Below are positions 16,920 to 25,479 of a DNA stretch of 62,847 nt, piece after piece. The position numbers and the translations under genes were made by a program. Position 1 is the stretch's first letter. Each line of letters starts with the position of its first letter. The notes under the pieces were generated by a model that worked only from the letters and a program-made list of their open reading frames with translations, was not told where the DNA came from and ran no database searches. This DNA is from Lachnospiraceae bacterium (lineage in GTDB: Bacteria > Bacillota > Clostridia > Lachnospirales > Lachnospiraceae): NCBI GenBank assembly GCA_024403375.1, contig JAKSRZ010000002.1, forward strand, positions 1 through 62,847, written 5' to 3'.

Positions 16920-19583
16920 TTATTTTAAGGCTCCCAACAGTCTTCTCGCAGCTTCTTTCCCGCTTACTGCAGATGTCATTTCTGCGGGCAGTTGTTCGTA
17001 AAGACTTATAGCATCATTCAGAAGGTCTTCGATTTCAGCCTTCTTCTCTGCTATTTCTTTTTTGTGGCTCGGAAGCATGATAAAATGCTTCTTGGCAGTC
17101 AGTGTTTTGTAGGTTTCGTAAGCGGTTTCCGCCTGTACTCGGAGTCCTGTGGCCTTCATAAGTATGTCATTGAACTGCATTTCCAGCAAGAGCTGAGCTG
17201 CCTTCTCTTCGTCATGTTTTGCAGTCTCCTGAGCGGAAAGGTGAGCTTTTCTTGCACTTTCAAGCTTCTTTTTGCTCTTGATCGTATCCGGGTTGCTTTC
17301 CCCGAATATTCTCTTTCTTGCCTCGTACACTTCTTCCGCATATTTCAGAGCGGTTTCGGTGTCACCTATATGTATGTATCTTGTAACGAGGTTGCTTTTG
17401 CTTCGAAGGGTATCCGGGTTCTCCTCGCCAAAGAGACGTCGGCGTGTTTCATAGAGCTCCAGAAGAATTTCCCTTGCTTCGTCCTCCATTCCCAGCGTCA
17501 CATATCTGTTGGCCAGTGTTCCCCTACTCTTTAAGGTTGATGGGTGTTCAGGGCCAAAAAGCCTTATTCTGTCCTCCAGAACTTCTTTGGTGAGCTTAAG
17601 GGCCTCATCCTTCATACCAATCTTTTCCATTGCTCCGGCAAGGGTGTTCTTGCTGGAAAGTGTATCAGGATTCTCCGGACCATACATTCTGAGGCGGATC
17701 TCATAAGTCTTCAGTGCGTATTCGTAAGCTTCCTGATATTGTTTTGTATCCTCGTAACGCATAGCCAGCGTGGACATACTTAAGATTGTATCCGGGTTCT
17801 CAGGACCGAATTCTTCAAGTCGAAGCTGGTACACTTTAAGTGCTGTTTCCATAGCTTCGACGGTTCTTCCCACCTTAGAGTATCGGGTTCCCAGATTACT
17901 AAGGCTGGACAGAGTTTTCGGGTTTCGTTCTCCCAGTATTCTCTTTCGCATTTCATAAACCTGTTCGGCAATCTGAAGTGCTTCTTCGTATCTGCCAACC
18001 GAATTGAGTCGAATAGATACATTGTGCAGGGATCCCATTGTCTCCGGATGCTCATCTCCCAACACTCGCTTACGGATTTCGTATGTTTCCTGTGCCAGTT
18101 TCAGTGCTTCCTCATACTTCCCGACGCTGTAATAACGATTTGAAAGATTGTGCATACTGCTCAGCGTATCCGGGTGTTCAGGTCCCAGTACGCGTTTTCT
18201 TATATCATATACTCGCTGCATGATTTCCAGAGCCTGTGCATATTCACCGGCCTCTGCCAGTCTGTTGGACAGGTTGTTCATGCTTATAAGGGTTTTGGGG
18301 TCTTCTTCCCCCTTCTTTTCCTTTCGAATCTCGTAAGATTCCTTTACAAGAGCAAGTGCCTCGTCCAGCTTTCCTATTTCCACAAGACGGTTGGAAAGGT
18401 TATTCTTTGCGGATAAGGTGATGCTGCTGGTCGGGCCGTACTTCTTCGAATAGAGCACCACAAGCTTTCTTTGCCACTTCACCGCTTCCTCGTAATTGAT
18501 GTGAACGTTGCTTCCCTCAAAATACATTTGTGAAAGGGTTCTGACAGCATCTGAAAGATTGGCTTCTGCCGCCATTTTTATAAGGTTGACGCCTCTTTCA
18601 ACATTCTTTTCCACATCGATACCGTTTATGTACGCGAGACCGATAAGGTAGTTGTGTTCAGGGTCTTCATCATTTGATGTGATGGCAATCTCCTTGAGTG
18701 CTTCTGCCAGCTTATCCACATCTTTACCGTCAACAATGTCCGCTAAGCCGGGGAAGGTTGCTTTAAGTGCGTCAATATCAGTTTCAACAAGTTCCGTCGG
18801 CAGCACTGGTTTTTCCATTGCCACTGCCTGCCCGTACTCAAAATCTGCCACGTAGTTCGGGCGTTCCAGTACACTTGGCGTTACGGCAAGTGTAACCAGT
18901 TTGCTCTTAACCATAGCCTCGGCAATGGCCTGGTTCCACTCTTCACCGGGCACAAGGAACTCGTCATACCAGATAGCAATATCTCTGCAGCCCGGAATAT
19001 TATGAATAAGCTCCATCAGGCGGCGTGCATATTCTCTGTCTTTCTTTCTGTAGGACAGGAATATATAAGCGTCGAAGGCCGCACGAATACGGTCGGCAAG
19101 CTTCGTTCCGACTAGTACGCTTTCCAGGCGGGCCTGAATTTTTTCTTCGTAAGGGATTTCTCCACCATCCACCTGTGTCTTATCAAGAAACTGCACTGCA
19201 CCATAGCCTTTTCCAAGCTTTTCCATCTTTTCGGAAAAGAGCTTTGATAAAGAGGGCTCCACACTGATGGGCAGAATGGGGATGTTGTGTTCCATGGCAA
19301 ATGCGTACTCTCTGGCATGGGCACGGCAGTACTCGTTTTTCAGGTAGTTTCCTGTTATGAGTACCACAAAAAGCTGCATGTCTGCCAGTCTATCCTGCAA
19401 GTCCTGATCAAATTCTGATTCAGGTTCTTCGTCATAAAAGACAGCACAATCCTGATAAGCGAAAATGTCTTCGCAAATTGTGTTAAAGTATTTATCGAAG
19501 TCACCGGGGTAACATGAAAAGAAAACTCTGGGCTTTCCCTGCGCTACCGAATTGAATTTTGTTTTGACATTAAGGTCTGCCAT
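16920..19583 (-). CDS. TIR-TIR-Sel1-TPR (kinesin-light-chain-like) protein
   Basis: The 887-residue protein has two TIR domains. TIR1 (about 18-150) has 'RVFFSCYPGDFDKYF', 'AVFYDEEPE' and 'YCRAHAREYAFAM'. TIR2 (about 165-290) has 'YIFLSYRKKD', 'IAIWYDEFLVPGEEW' and 'VADFEYGQAVAM'. Each keeps a Glu near the position used by TIR NAD-cleaving enzymes. A short Sel1-like region (310-365) follows. Then come nine full 42-residue repeats of the kinesin light chain TPR type ('LGPEHPDTLSSMHNLSNRY') and one partial one, and a helical tail of about 90 residues. It starts 2 bp after the TIR-MORN stop, so the two are coupled. It probably combines signal production with a protein-binding scaffold; enzymatic activity is not shown. 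Confidence 0.9.
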   Translation of the reverse strand: MADLNVKTKFNSVAQGKPRVFFSCYPGDFDKYFNTICEDIFAYQDCAVFYDEEPESEFDQDLQDRLADMQLFVVLITGNYLKNEYCRAHAREYAFAMEHNIPILPISVEPSLSKLFSEKMEKLGKGYGAVQFLDKTQVDGGEIPYEEKIQARLESVLVGTKLADRIRAAFDAYIFLSYRKKDREYARRLMELIHNIPGCRDIAIWYDEFLVPGEEWNQAIAEAMVKSKLVTLAVTPSVLERPNYVADFEYGQAVAMEKPVLPTELVETDIDALKATFPGLADIVDGKDVDKLAEALKEIAITSNDEDPEHNYLIGLAYINGIDVEKNVERGVNLIKMAAEANLSDAVRTLSQMYFEGSNVHINYEEAVKWQRKLVVLYSKKYGPTSSITLSAKNNLSNRLVEIGKLDEALALVKESYEIRKEKKGEEDPKTLISMNNLSNRLAEAGEYAQALEIMQRVYDIRKRVLGPEHPDTLSSMHNLSNRYYSVGKYEEALKLAQETYEIRKRVLGDEHPETMGSLHNVSIRLNSVGRYEEALQIAEQVYEMRKRILGERNPKTLSSLSNLGTRYSKVGRTVEAMETALKVYQLRLEEFGPENPDTILSMSTLAMRYEDTKQYQEAYEYALKTYEIRLRMYGPENPDTLSSKNTLAGAMEKIGMKDEALKLTKEVLEDRIRLFGPEHPSTLKSRGTLANRYVTLGMEDEAREILLELYETRRRLFGEENPDTLRSKSNLVTRYIHIGDTETALKYAEEVYEARKRIFGESNPDTIKSKKKLESARKAHLSAQETAKHDEEKAAQLLLEMQFNDILMKATGLRVQAETAYETYKTLTAKKHFIMLPSHKKEIAEKKAEIEDLLNDAISLYEQLPAEMTSAVSGKEAARRLLGALK

Positions 19584-19585
19584 TC

Positions 19586-20758
19586 TTAATCCTCTGCATC
19601 TATTTCTATTCTGCTTTGCCTTGTACCATTTTCATAAATCTCTTTATAGCGTTTTCCGGTCTTACCATCTGTATATACACCTTCGCCATTCCGTTTACCG
19701 TCCGACCATTGGCCCTCATATTTTGAGTCGTCAGGCCATGTATATACGCCATAACCATCCATAGTATCTTTTTTATATTCTCCCACATATCGATGTAAGT
19801 CTGCCCCTTGGTATATTCCGGGGCCTTCTCTTAGATTATCTATAAATTCTCCCTCAAATATGCCTCCATCCTGCCAGTAAAAGAAACCATGTCCTGTTCT
19901 TTTATCATCTTTCCACTCACCATCGTATTTGCGTCCATCAGCGTAGTACAGCACACCGTGATTATTTCTGTCATTGTCCTTCCAAGTGCCCTCAAAAATA
20001 TAGCCAGTTTTATAAATGTACATTCCCTGCCCGTGTCTTTTACCGTTACGGTACTCCCCAACATATCGTTCTCCATCCGGCCATGTATTTATTCCATGTC
20101 CGTTTCTCTTATCATCCTTCCATTCACCATCGTATACTTCTCCATCAGGAAACGTATAAACACCATGGCCGTTAAACATATTATTTTTCCAATAGCCACA
20201 ATACTTGTGCCCGTTTTTGTAGTTCATTATTCCATATCCGTTGCGAACCCCTTCGTCAATTTCCCCCATGTAGACATTACCACTCTCGTATTTCACTTCC
20301 TGAAAACGGCCTATAGGGCTATGTTCCATTTTGTTTTCCGCAGGAGTTTCCTGTGTTCCGCACAGTCCTTTTATAGTGCTGATCAGCTTCTTGATGCTCG
20401 GATTGTATTCTTTGTATTCCAAAGCTATTATAGCCTGATTTGTGCTTATATAGAGTTCAAAGTCATCGTTCAGTTCAAAGTCGCTTTTCTGAATTCTGAG
20501 AATCGTCTTCCTGTAGCTTACGGCTCTTTCTGTTTCCTTGGCAACCCATTGTGATTTCTGTGCTTCTTCTGAAAAAACCAAAAGGAAACAGGAGCAATCC
20601 CTGATAGCCCCTGTAATTTCCTTTGCATAATTGCTTCCTGCAGGAATGTCATCAGGAGCCATCCAGCTTCTGATTCCATTTTTGCCAAGCAGTTCCCTTA
20701 TTTCCTCTGCATCTGCCTTTTCTCTGTTGCTATAGCTTATAAAAACATAGTTCCTCAT
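19586..20758 (-). CDS. TIR-MORN repeat protein
   Basis: The 390-residue protein has an N-terminal TIR_2-type domain (1-135): 'YVFISYSNREKADAEEI', 'IRSWMAPDDIPAG', 'CFLLVFSEEAQKSQWVAKE'. The Glu in 'WVAKETERA' sits where TIR NADases carry their catalytic Glu. Residues 155-385 are nine 23-residue MORN repeats plus a partial one (consensus Y-x-G-E-W-x-[DN]-x-x-R-x-G-x-G). MORN repeats often bind membranes or proteins. There is no signal peptide, so it should be cytosolic. The gene lies 24 bp after the RyR/Rossmann gene. Bacterial MORN proteins are common, but a TIR fusion placed beside a TIR-TPR gene is unusual. TIR as enzyme and MORN as targeting module is inferred. Confidence 0.9.
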   Translation of the reverse strand: MRNYVFISYSNREKADAEEIRELLGKNGIRSWMAPDDIPAGSNYAKEITGAIRDCSCFLLVFSEEAQKSQWVAKETERAVSYRKTILRIQKSDFELNDDFELYISTNQAIIALEYKEYNPSIKKLISTIKGLCGTQETPAENKMEHSPIGRFQEVKYESGNVYMGEIDEGVRNGYGIMNYKNGHKYCGYWKNNMFNGHGVYTFPDGEVYDGEWKDDKRNGHGINTWPDGERYVGEYRNGKRHGQGMYIYKTGYIFEGTWKDNDRNNHGVLYYADGRKYDGEWKDDKRTGHGFFYWQDGGIFEGEFIDNLREGPGIYQGADLHRYVGEYKKDTMDGYGVYTWPDDSKYEGQWSDGKRNGEGVYTDGKTGKRYKEIYENGTRQSRIEIDAED

Positions 20759-20782
20759 ACCGGCTGTATCCTCTTCAGTCTG

Positions 20783-22720
20783 TTATTTATTGTTGTTTAC
20801 GCAATAAGGAATAAGATCGTATGCGATGATTGCCACTGCATCAATTCTCTCGTTTGTTCCCTTTTCAAATCTGTCTGCATTTGCAATGAGTGTATCATTT
20901 TCAACAAGAAGATTGTGCTTCTTTCCGATTTTGCTCTTAGGTCCTGCGCTGTACCCACGAAGCAGCTGACAATAGCACCATCTTCTGTGCTCTGTGGCAA
21001 TTATTGCCTCCATATCGGGATTCTTCTTAAGTTCCTCCATAAACTGTTCGGAAGTCATCTGCAAAGCCTTTTCCACACTGGGGCGGTTCTTTGTGCTCTT
21101 GTAGGAGTCAATATCCGACCAATGGAGTGCCTGCATAAAAGCAGATGTACCGTCATCAGCCTTCTCCATTTTCTTTATGTAATCCGCATCCGGCTTTGCA
21201 GGAGCATTATTCTGCTTTGTTTCTGTATCCTTTTTCTTTTCTGCCTCGGACTTTGCGTAGAGGTTTCCGCTTAACGCATTGTATGCGGTACTGTATGCCT
21301 TTGCCTTTCTTTGTACTTCAGCACGCTTTGTAAGGCTGTACAGTCCGGCTGCCTTTACGTTGTTGATAATATAGTCATCCTTTGCACTGAAAGCGTACAC
21401 CGGCTCTTTTCCGGCCAATGATCTTTCTTTAATGAGTATTTCTTTATTGACTACCTCTCTCGCTCTTGTTCCCTGAACGGCATCACCGTCACAGGAAATA
21501 ACAAAATCAACGTCATGCTCTTCAACAATGTTACGAACAACTTCCTCAAATCCAATGGACTCAACGGATGTATCGTAAAATCTTATTATCAGTTCTCCGT
21601 CAACCTGTCCTGAATGGCTGTTCGGATTCTTTGAGTTTACAACAAATTCATGACACTTTTTGACAAAGGCTCCGTCTATGTCTACTTCCTTAACTTCCGC
21701 AGCAACACTGATGTCAAATCTTCTGAAGAACTCACACATCTTTTCATATAAACCATCGTCCACAATGTCAAAGCACATACGTGAATTCTCAGAAAGTGTG
21801 CAAAGATTTATAGCCATTGCAAGTATTTCTCGGCCATAGCTTCCGAAGCCTGTGATTATTCCGTAAACATGATCCTTACCAAAATCTTCGCACTTCTCAT
21901 GGCATGCCTTCAAGGTTTCAGTAACAATATTTTTTGCAGGCATCAGAGCTTCACTTTCACAGATAATGTTCAGTGTCGAATTGCCCTGAAGCTTTTTAAA
22001 TACCTCGTATTTAATCTCAGTATTATCCGAGAAAATTGTAATATCGAATTTTTTGTCTTCCCTTGTGCGTCCTTCAATAACCGTATATATTGTTTCGTAG
22101 GCTCTTTTATTTTCAAAATCCTGCTTGTAGCAGATAAAAATCTGTCTGACCTTATCTGCTCTGTCCTTTGCCAGTGCTCTTATTTCATCTACGCTGTCCA
22201 TATTATCCGGCAGATAGCTTACGCGTATGCCTCTGTCCAGAAGTTCAACGGGATTTCCCGGCATATCATCGTCGTTGGCATAATAAATAACCTGACAATC
22301 CTCATTATCCGCTGCCAGCTTCTTTGCCACCTCAAGCTGTCCGAACACAAGGATTTTGGGCTGTCTGCTCTTTGTAAAGAACCATCTTGTCCAGCTTTTC
22401 CACTTTGTAAAGAAGCCGATAACCACGCCCGCCACAAGAATGGGAGCAAGAATATTGGCTATCATATACCATATAAACACCCACATCGGAATGCTTCCAT
22501 ACAGCTCGTTCATTTCCACGTTAGAGTCTGTCTGAACGATTTTGAAAACATTCAAAAATGAGAGGCAGAAGTTGATAAAGCCATTGTCAGTACCTAACGC
22601 CCCACCGTTATACGAGAAGAAAACTCCCTCGATAATGATACCTGAAATAGTGACTATCCACAAAAATGTTACCACGATTTTTCTGATGAGCTTTGTGGTT
22701 TTTTTGTTCTTTTTGTTCAT
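20783..22720 (-). CDS. Membrane protein with two Rossmann (TrkA-N-like) domains and a RyR domain
   Basis: The ATG at 22720 is used because GGAGG lies 7 nt upstream; the longer reading from a TTG at 22747 overlaps the previous stop. The 645-residue product has two TM segments (about 15-35 and 79-104). A first Rossmann-like domain starts near residue 122 ('PKILVFGQLEVAKKLA'). A second has the glycine motif GFGSYG (291-296). The C-terminal domain (570-645) is RyR-like: 'ATEHRRWCYCQLLRGY', 'KKHNLLV'. RyR domains in bacteria occur with TrkA-N and TIR-linked genes in nucleotide-dependent conflict systems predicted by comparative genomics. A sensor of NAD-derived or other nucleotide ligands at the membrane is plausible but inferred. 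Confidence 0.8.
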   Translation of the reverse strand: MNKKNKKTTKLIRKIVVTFLWIVTISGIIIEGVFFSYNGGALGTDNGFINFCLSFLNVFKIVQTDSNVEMNELYGSIPMWVFIWYMIANILAPILVAGVVIGFFTKWKSWTRWFFTKSRQPKILVFGQLEVAKKLAADNEDCQVIYYANDDDMPGNPVELLDRGIRVSYLPDNMDSVDEIRALAKDRADKVRQIFICYKQDFENKRAYETIYTVIEGRTREDKKFDITIFSDNTEIKYEVFKKLQGNSTLNIICESEALMPAKNIVTETLKACHEKCEDFGKDHVYGIITGFGSYGREILAMAINLCTLSENSRMCFDIVDDGLYEKMCEFFRRFDISVAAEVKEVDIDGAFVKKCHEFVVNSKNPNSHSGQVDGELIIRFYDTSVESIGFEEVVRNIVEEHDVDFVISCDGDAVQGTRAREVVNKEILIKERSLAGKEPVYAFSAKDDYIINNVKAAGLYSLTKRAEVQRKAKAYSTAYNALSGNLYAKSEAEKKKDTETKQNNAPAKPDADYIKKMEKADDGTSAFMQALHWSDIDSYKSTKNRPSVEKALQMTSEQFMEELKKNPDMEAIIATEHRRWCYCQLLRGYSAGPKSKIGKKHNLLVENDTLIANADRFEKGTNERIDAVAIIAYDLIPYCVNNNK

Positions 22721-22743
22721 TCTGTTCCCTCCGACTTTTTTCC

Positions 22744-25416
22744 TCAACCAATAAGTTCTGCCAGCTTTTTGCCTATCTTACCCAAATCGCCTTTAGAAGA
22801 AATTGTGATTACGTCCATCTGCTGACCTCTTGCCAGGTAATCACCGTAGCTTTCTTTTCTGGTGTTTGTAACCATTATCAGTACTTTTTTGTATCCTATT
22901 CCAAAATGATTTCCCAGGCTGTCAAGTGTAAGGTAGAAGCCTTCCTCCGGCTCCTGTGTGGACTTGCATTCTACCAGTAAAGATCTGAAGCCCTTTGTCA
23001 GGACGCAGTCCATTTCGTTTACTACTTTTTCTGCTTCCCAGCAGAATCTGTATCCGGTCTGTATGTCATCAAAGTATCCGGTTTTCAGTGCTTCAAAGTA
23101 TACATATACTTCAAGAAGGTCTCCGGCTTTTGCAAATATTTCTTTTGCTTCCACATCTCTTACTCTGGCGGTTACTGTAAAATCCTCTCCAATGGTAAGC
23201 TCGGTAAGAATGCCCATTTCTCTAAGCCTACGGAGCATTTTCGTAAGGATGCGTCTGTCATTTTCTTCCTGAAGTTCCTTCTCCTTGTTGGGCTTATCGT
23301 TTTTCTTGTTTCCAAAAGGCTTAACACCTGCAATTCGAAGATTATTCAAGCCACCGTAAGCAATTGTTGTACACACCTTTGTCCAGCAGCGGGCGCAGGC
23401 TGCAAAGTCTCTTTCACCGATGTCCGTACCGTCATAAATCCTCCAGAAGTCCATATAACTATCATAAAAATCCTGATAGTTGAATTCCTTATCCTGGGCG
23501 TTAAGGAGTGCAAACATATCCTCTACCTGGATAAAGGCTTCCTGAGGACGGTATTTCAAGTGATTGCAATTTACAGTATTTATCACGCAACGGTTTTCTG
23601 TATCGAATTCAAAGTAGGGAAGTGTTTCACAAATCTTTGCAACAATTCTTCCTGCTGTGATACCGGAGCTGTGAGGAGCCACCGTACCATCATAGAAGTC
23701 CGCTCCTGAAGCCTTAACAGCCTTGCTTATCAGTTCCGAAAGCTCGCTGTCATCAGCACATTCCTGCAGACTGAATTTCACTATTTGTGATGCCTTCACT
23801 GCGTCCTGTAATGTACGTTCAAGTCTGGCCTTTGCCACAGATCCGAATTTATCAACATTAATAAATGCTTCTACGTCGGTTTTGCAGGAGTGCGCTCTGT
23901 GTCTGAAATAATTTGATATGCCCTTCAGCGATGCCTTCAGTACATCAAGGTTTGTGGTCTTGTCATAGACAAATACGAATGTTAACTTATCAGCTCCCAG
24001 AGCAGTTGCCGAGGCAATGCTCTGAAACAATACGTTATTGTCGTATCTGAAGCTGCTCATTTCTCCAAGAGATACGCAAATATGCTTTTCTTTTTCTCCG
24101 GTGAGAATATATGGCATTCTGGATACCAGCTCGGTGTCATAGGCCTTGTAATCCCTATACAAGCTGCATTCAAGAAGCGGGTATATTTCATCTTTTATAA
24201 AGCTTACTTTTTCCTGAATGTCTTGTTTATTGGCCTCATTGAAGCATCCAAGGCTGTTAAGCAGCTCTCTCTCGTAAGTTTCATACTGAACTGCATGGGG
24301 TTTGCTGTAATCAAGAACATTTTCCACACATAACCTGTAACGGTCAATATACTTACGGTATAGATTATCCCCACCCATTGCCTTTAATCCGGTAAGCGTG
24401 TCCGCAATAGCAGCACGGTTTCTTCTTACCTTCTGAGCCGCTGCACGCATGACTCTGTGAAGTTCTACAGACATTCTGTCCAAAGAATCCAGTCCTGCTG
24501 TGGAAACCTTCTTATCGTCCCAGGCTCCCTTCACTGCAAAAGGGCCGTCTGTAAGAGGTGTCGCAGCAGTGCTTGTTACCATACAAGGATGTTCAACCAC
24601 CTTGCCATTATCCTTTTTCTTAACTGATTTTCTTTCAACACACGCCTCATAATCCGGGTGGCCATTTTTATTTTGGATGTCCGTTACTCCCTTAGTGGCC
24701 ATTTCAATAACCCAGCGTCTGTGTTCCAGATAAGAAAGCTCAGCTATGGTTTTCTTTGCTGATGCCTCTCCCTTTTCCGCAGCATCAACAATTTCCTTAA
24801 AACGCTCAGCAGCCTTAAAAGGGTCATTCTCGCATATTCCCACACTTCTCAGCTTAAAAGGGATTGATAATGCAAAGGAAATGGATGCATTATAATTATA
24901 CGCTTCCGAAAAGCGTTCCTTTAATTTGTTTGTATCTATATTTCCAAAGCCTTCCCAAGCATGGTGCACGTTGAAGGCCATTCTTTCCAGTTCCTCCGGT
25001 GAGCTTATAAGAGAAGTTCCGCACTTTCCCCACTCGTTCTTCCCCTTGACGCAAGCCTCATCGCCCACACTTGAAAATACATAGTCATATTCCGAAGTTT
25101 CTGATGTTTCATTTGTTAAAAACACAAGGGAAGCATAGTACTCGTTCTGTTTATTGTCCCCGTCTACCGACACAAACGTGGATAATGCCGGTCTTTCAGA
25201 AAGATAGTTATTTTTGACCTCAGCCTTTGTCACCTGCCAGGTAAGCTGAAGCCTGCCCCTAAGCATCTGTCCCACTGCCAGACATCTGTCAACAAATTCC
25301 GTTGCATCAGCGTTCTCACCTACAATCAGAATCCTAATTGAACCATCTTCTTCGCACTGTTCATACAGCGGATATTCCAGCAATAACTGTTGAATTTTAC
25401 TAATAACCCTTGTCAT
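22744..25416 (-). CDS. RyR / CARF-like / PD-(D/E)XK nuclease (DUF1887, Card1/Can2-like)
   Basis: The start is set at the ATG at 25416 (after GGGCAGGG), not at a TTG 33 bp upstream. The 890-residue product begins with a Rossmann-like region ('SIRILIVGENADATEF'). A RyR-like element lies around 224-289 ('LEHRRWVIEMATKGV'). A CARF-like region lies around 420-630 ('KHICVSLGEMSSF', 'LTFVFVYDKTTNLDVLKASL'). The C-terminal domain (about 780-890) has the layout of DUF1887 nucleases: 'LLEVYVYFEAL', then 'NEMD' and 'LLVECKST', giving D-(x)n-E-x-K (E816, K818). DUF1887 proteins such as Card1 and Can2 are nucleases activated by cyclic oligoadenylate in type III CRISPR systems. No CRISPR genes are here. 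A ligand-gated nuclease effector of the TIR/RyR cluster is inferred. Confidence 0.75.
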   Translation of the reverse strand: MTRVISKIQQLLLEYPLYEQCEEDGSIRILIVGENADATEFVDRCLAVGQMLRGRLQLTWQVTKAEVKNNYLSERPALSTFVSVDGDNKQNEYYASLVFLTNETSETSEYDYVFSSVGDEACVKGKNEWGKCGTSLISSPEELERMAFNVHHAWEGFGNIDTNKLKERFSEAYNYNASISFALSIPFKLRSVGICENDPFKAAERFKEIVDAAEKGEASAKKTIAELSYLEHRRWVIEMATKGVTDIQNKNGHPDYEACVERKSVKKKDNGKVVEHPCMVTSTAATPLTDGPFAVKGAWDDKKVSTAGLDSLDRMSVELHRVMRAAAQKVRRNRAAIADTLTGLKAMGGDNLYRKYIDRYRLCVENVLDYSKPHAVQYETYERELLNSLGCFNEANKQDIQEKVSFIKDEIYPLLECSLYRDYKAYDTELVSRMPYILTGEKEKHICVSLGEMSSFRYDNNVLFQSIASATALGADKLTFVFVYDKTTNLDVLKASLKGISNYFRHRAHSCKTDVEAFINVDKFGSVAKARLERTLQDAVKASQIVKFSLQECADDSELSELISKAVKASGADFYDGTVAPHSSGITAGRIVAKICETLPYFEFDTENRCVINTVNCNHLKYRPQEAFIQVEDMFALLNAQDKEFNYQDFYDSYMDFWRIYDGTDIGERDFAACARCWTKVCTTIAYGGLNNLRIAGVKPFGNKKNDKPNKEKELQEENDRRILTKMLRRLREMGILTELTIGEDFTVTARVRDVEAKEIFAKAGDLLEVYVYFEALKTGYFDDIQTGYRFCWEAEKVVNEMDCVLTKGFRSLLVECKSTQEPEEGFYLTLDSLGNHFGIGYKKVLIMVTNTRKESYGDYLARGQQMDVITISSKGDLGKIGKKLAELIG

Positions 25417-25446
25417 AGTCCCTGCCCATCTTTCTGTATAGTAAAG

Positions 25447-25472
25447 CAAAAAGCCCCGCTGTTAGCGAGGCT
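25447..25472 (-). terminator. Terminator after yvyF
   Basis: AGCCTCGCT pairs with AGCGGGGCT (one G-U pair) and the minus-strand RNA then reads UUUUUG. It separates the flagellar/competence genes on the right from the TIR/RyR operon on the left. No clear separate promoter is visible in the 30 bp that follow. Confidence 0.75.
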
Positions 25473-25479
25473 GATTATT

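Noticed and set aside
16920-20758. DNA-level tandem repeats in the TPR and MORN genes
   Set aside because: The periodicity is at the protein level (42 and 23 residues). The DNA copies have diverged at synonymous sites, so these are not simple VNTRs.
21869-22561. 230-codon plus-strand ORF
   Set aside because: It is antisense to the Rossmann/RyR gene and reads as low-complexity Cys/Ile/Phe-rich text without family features.
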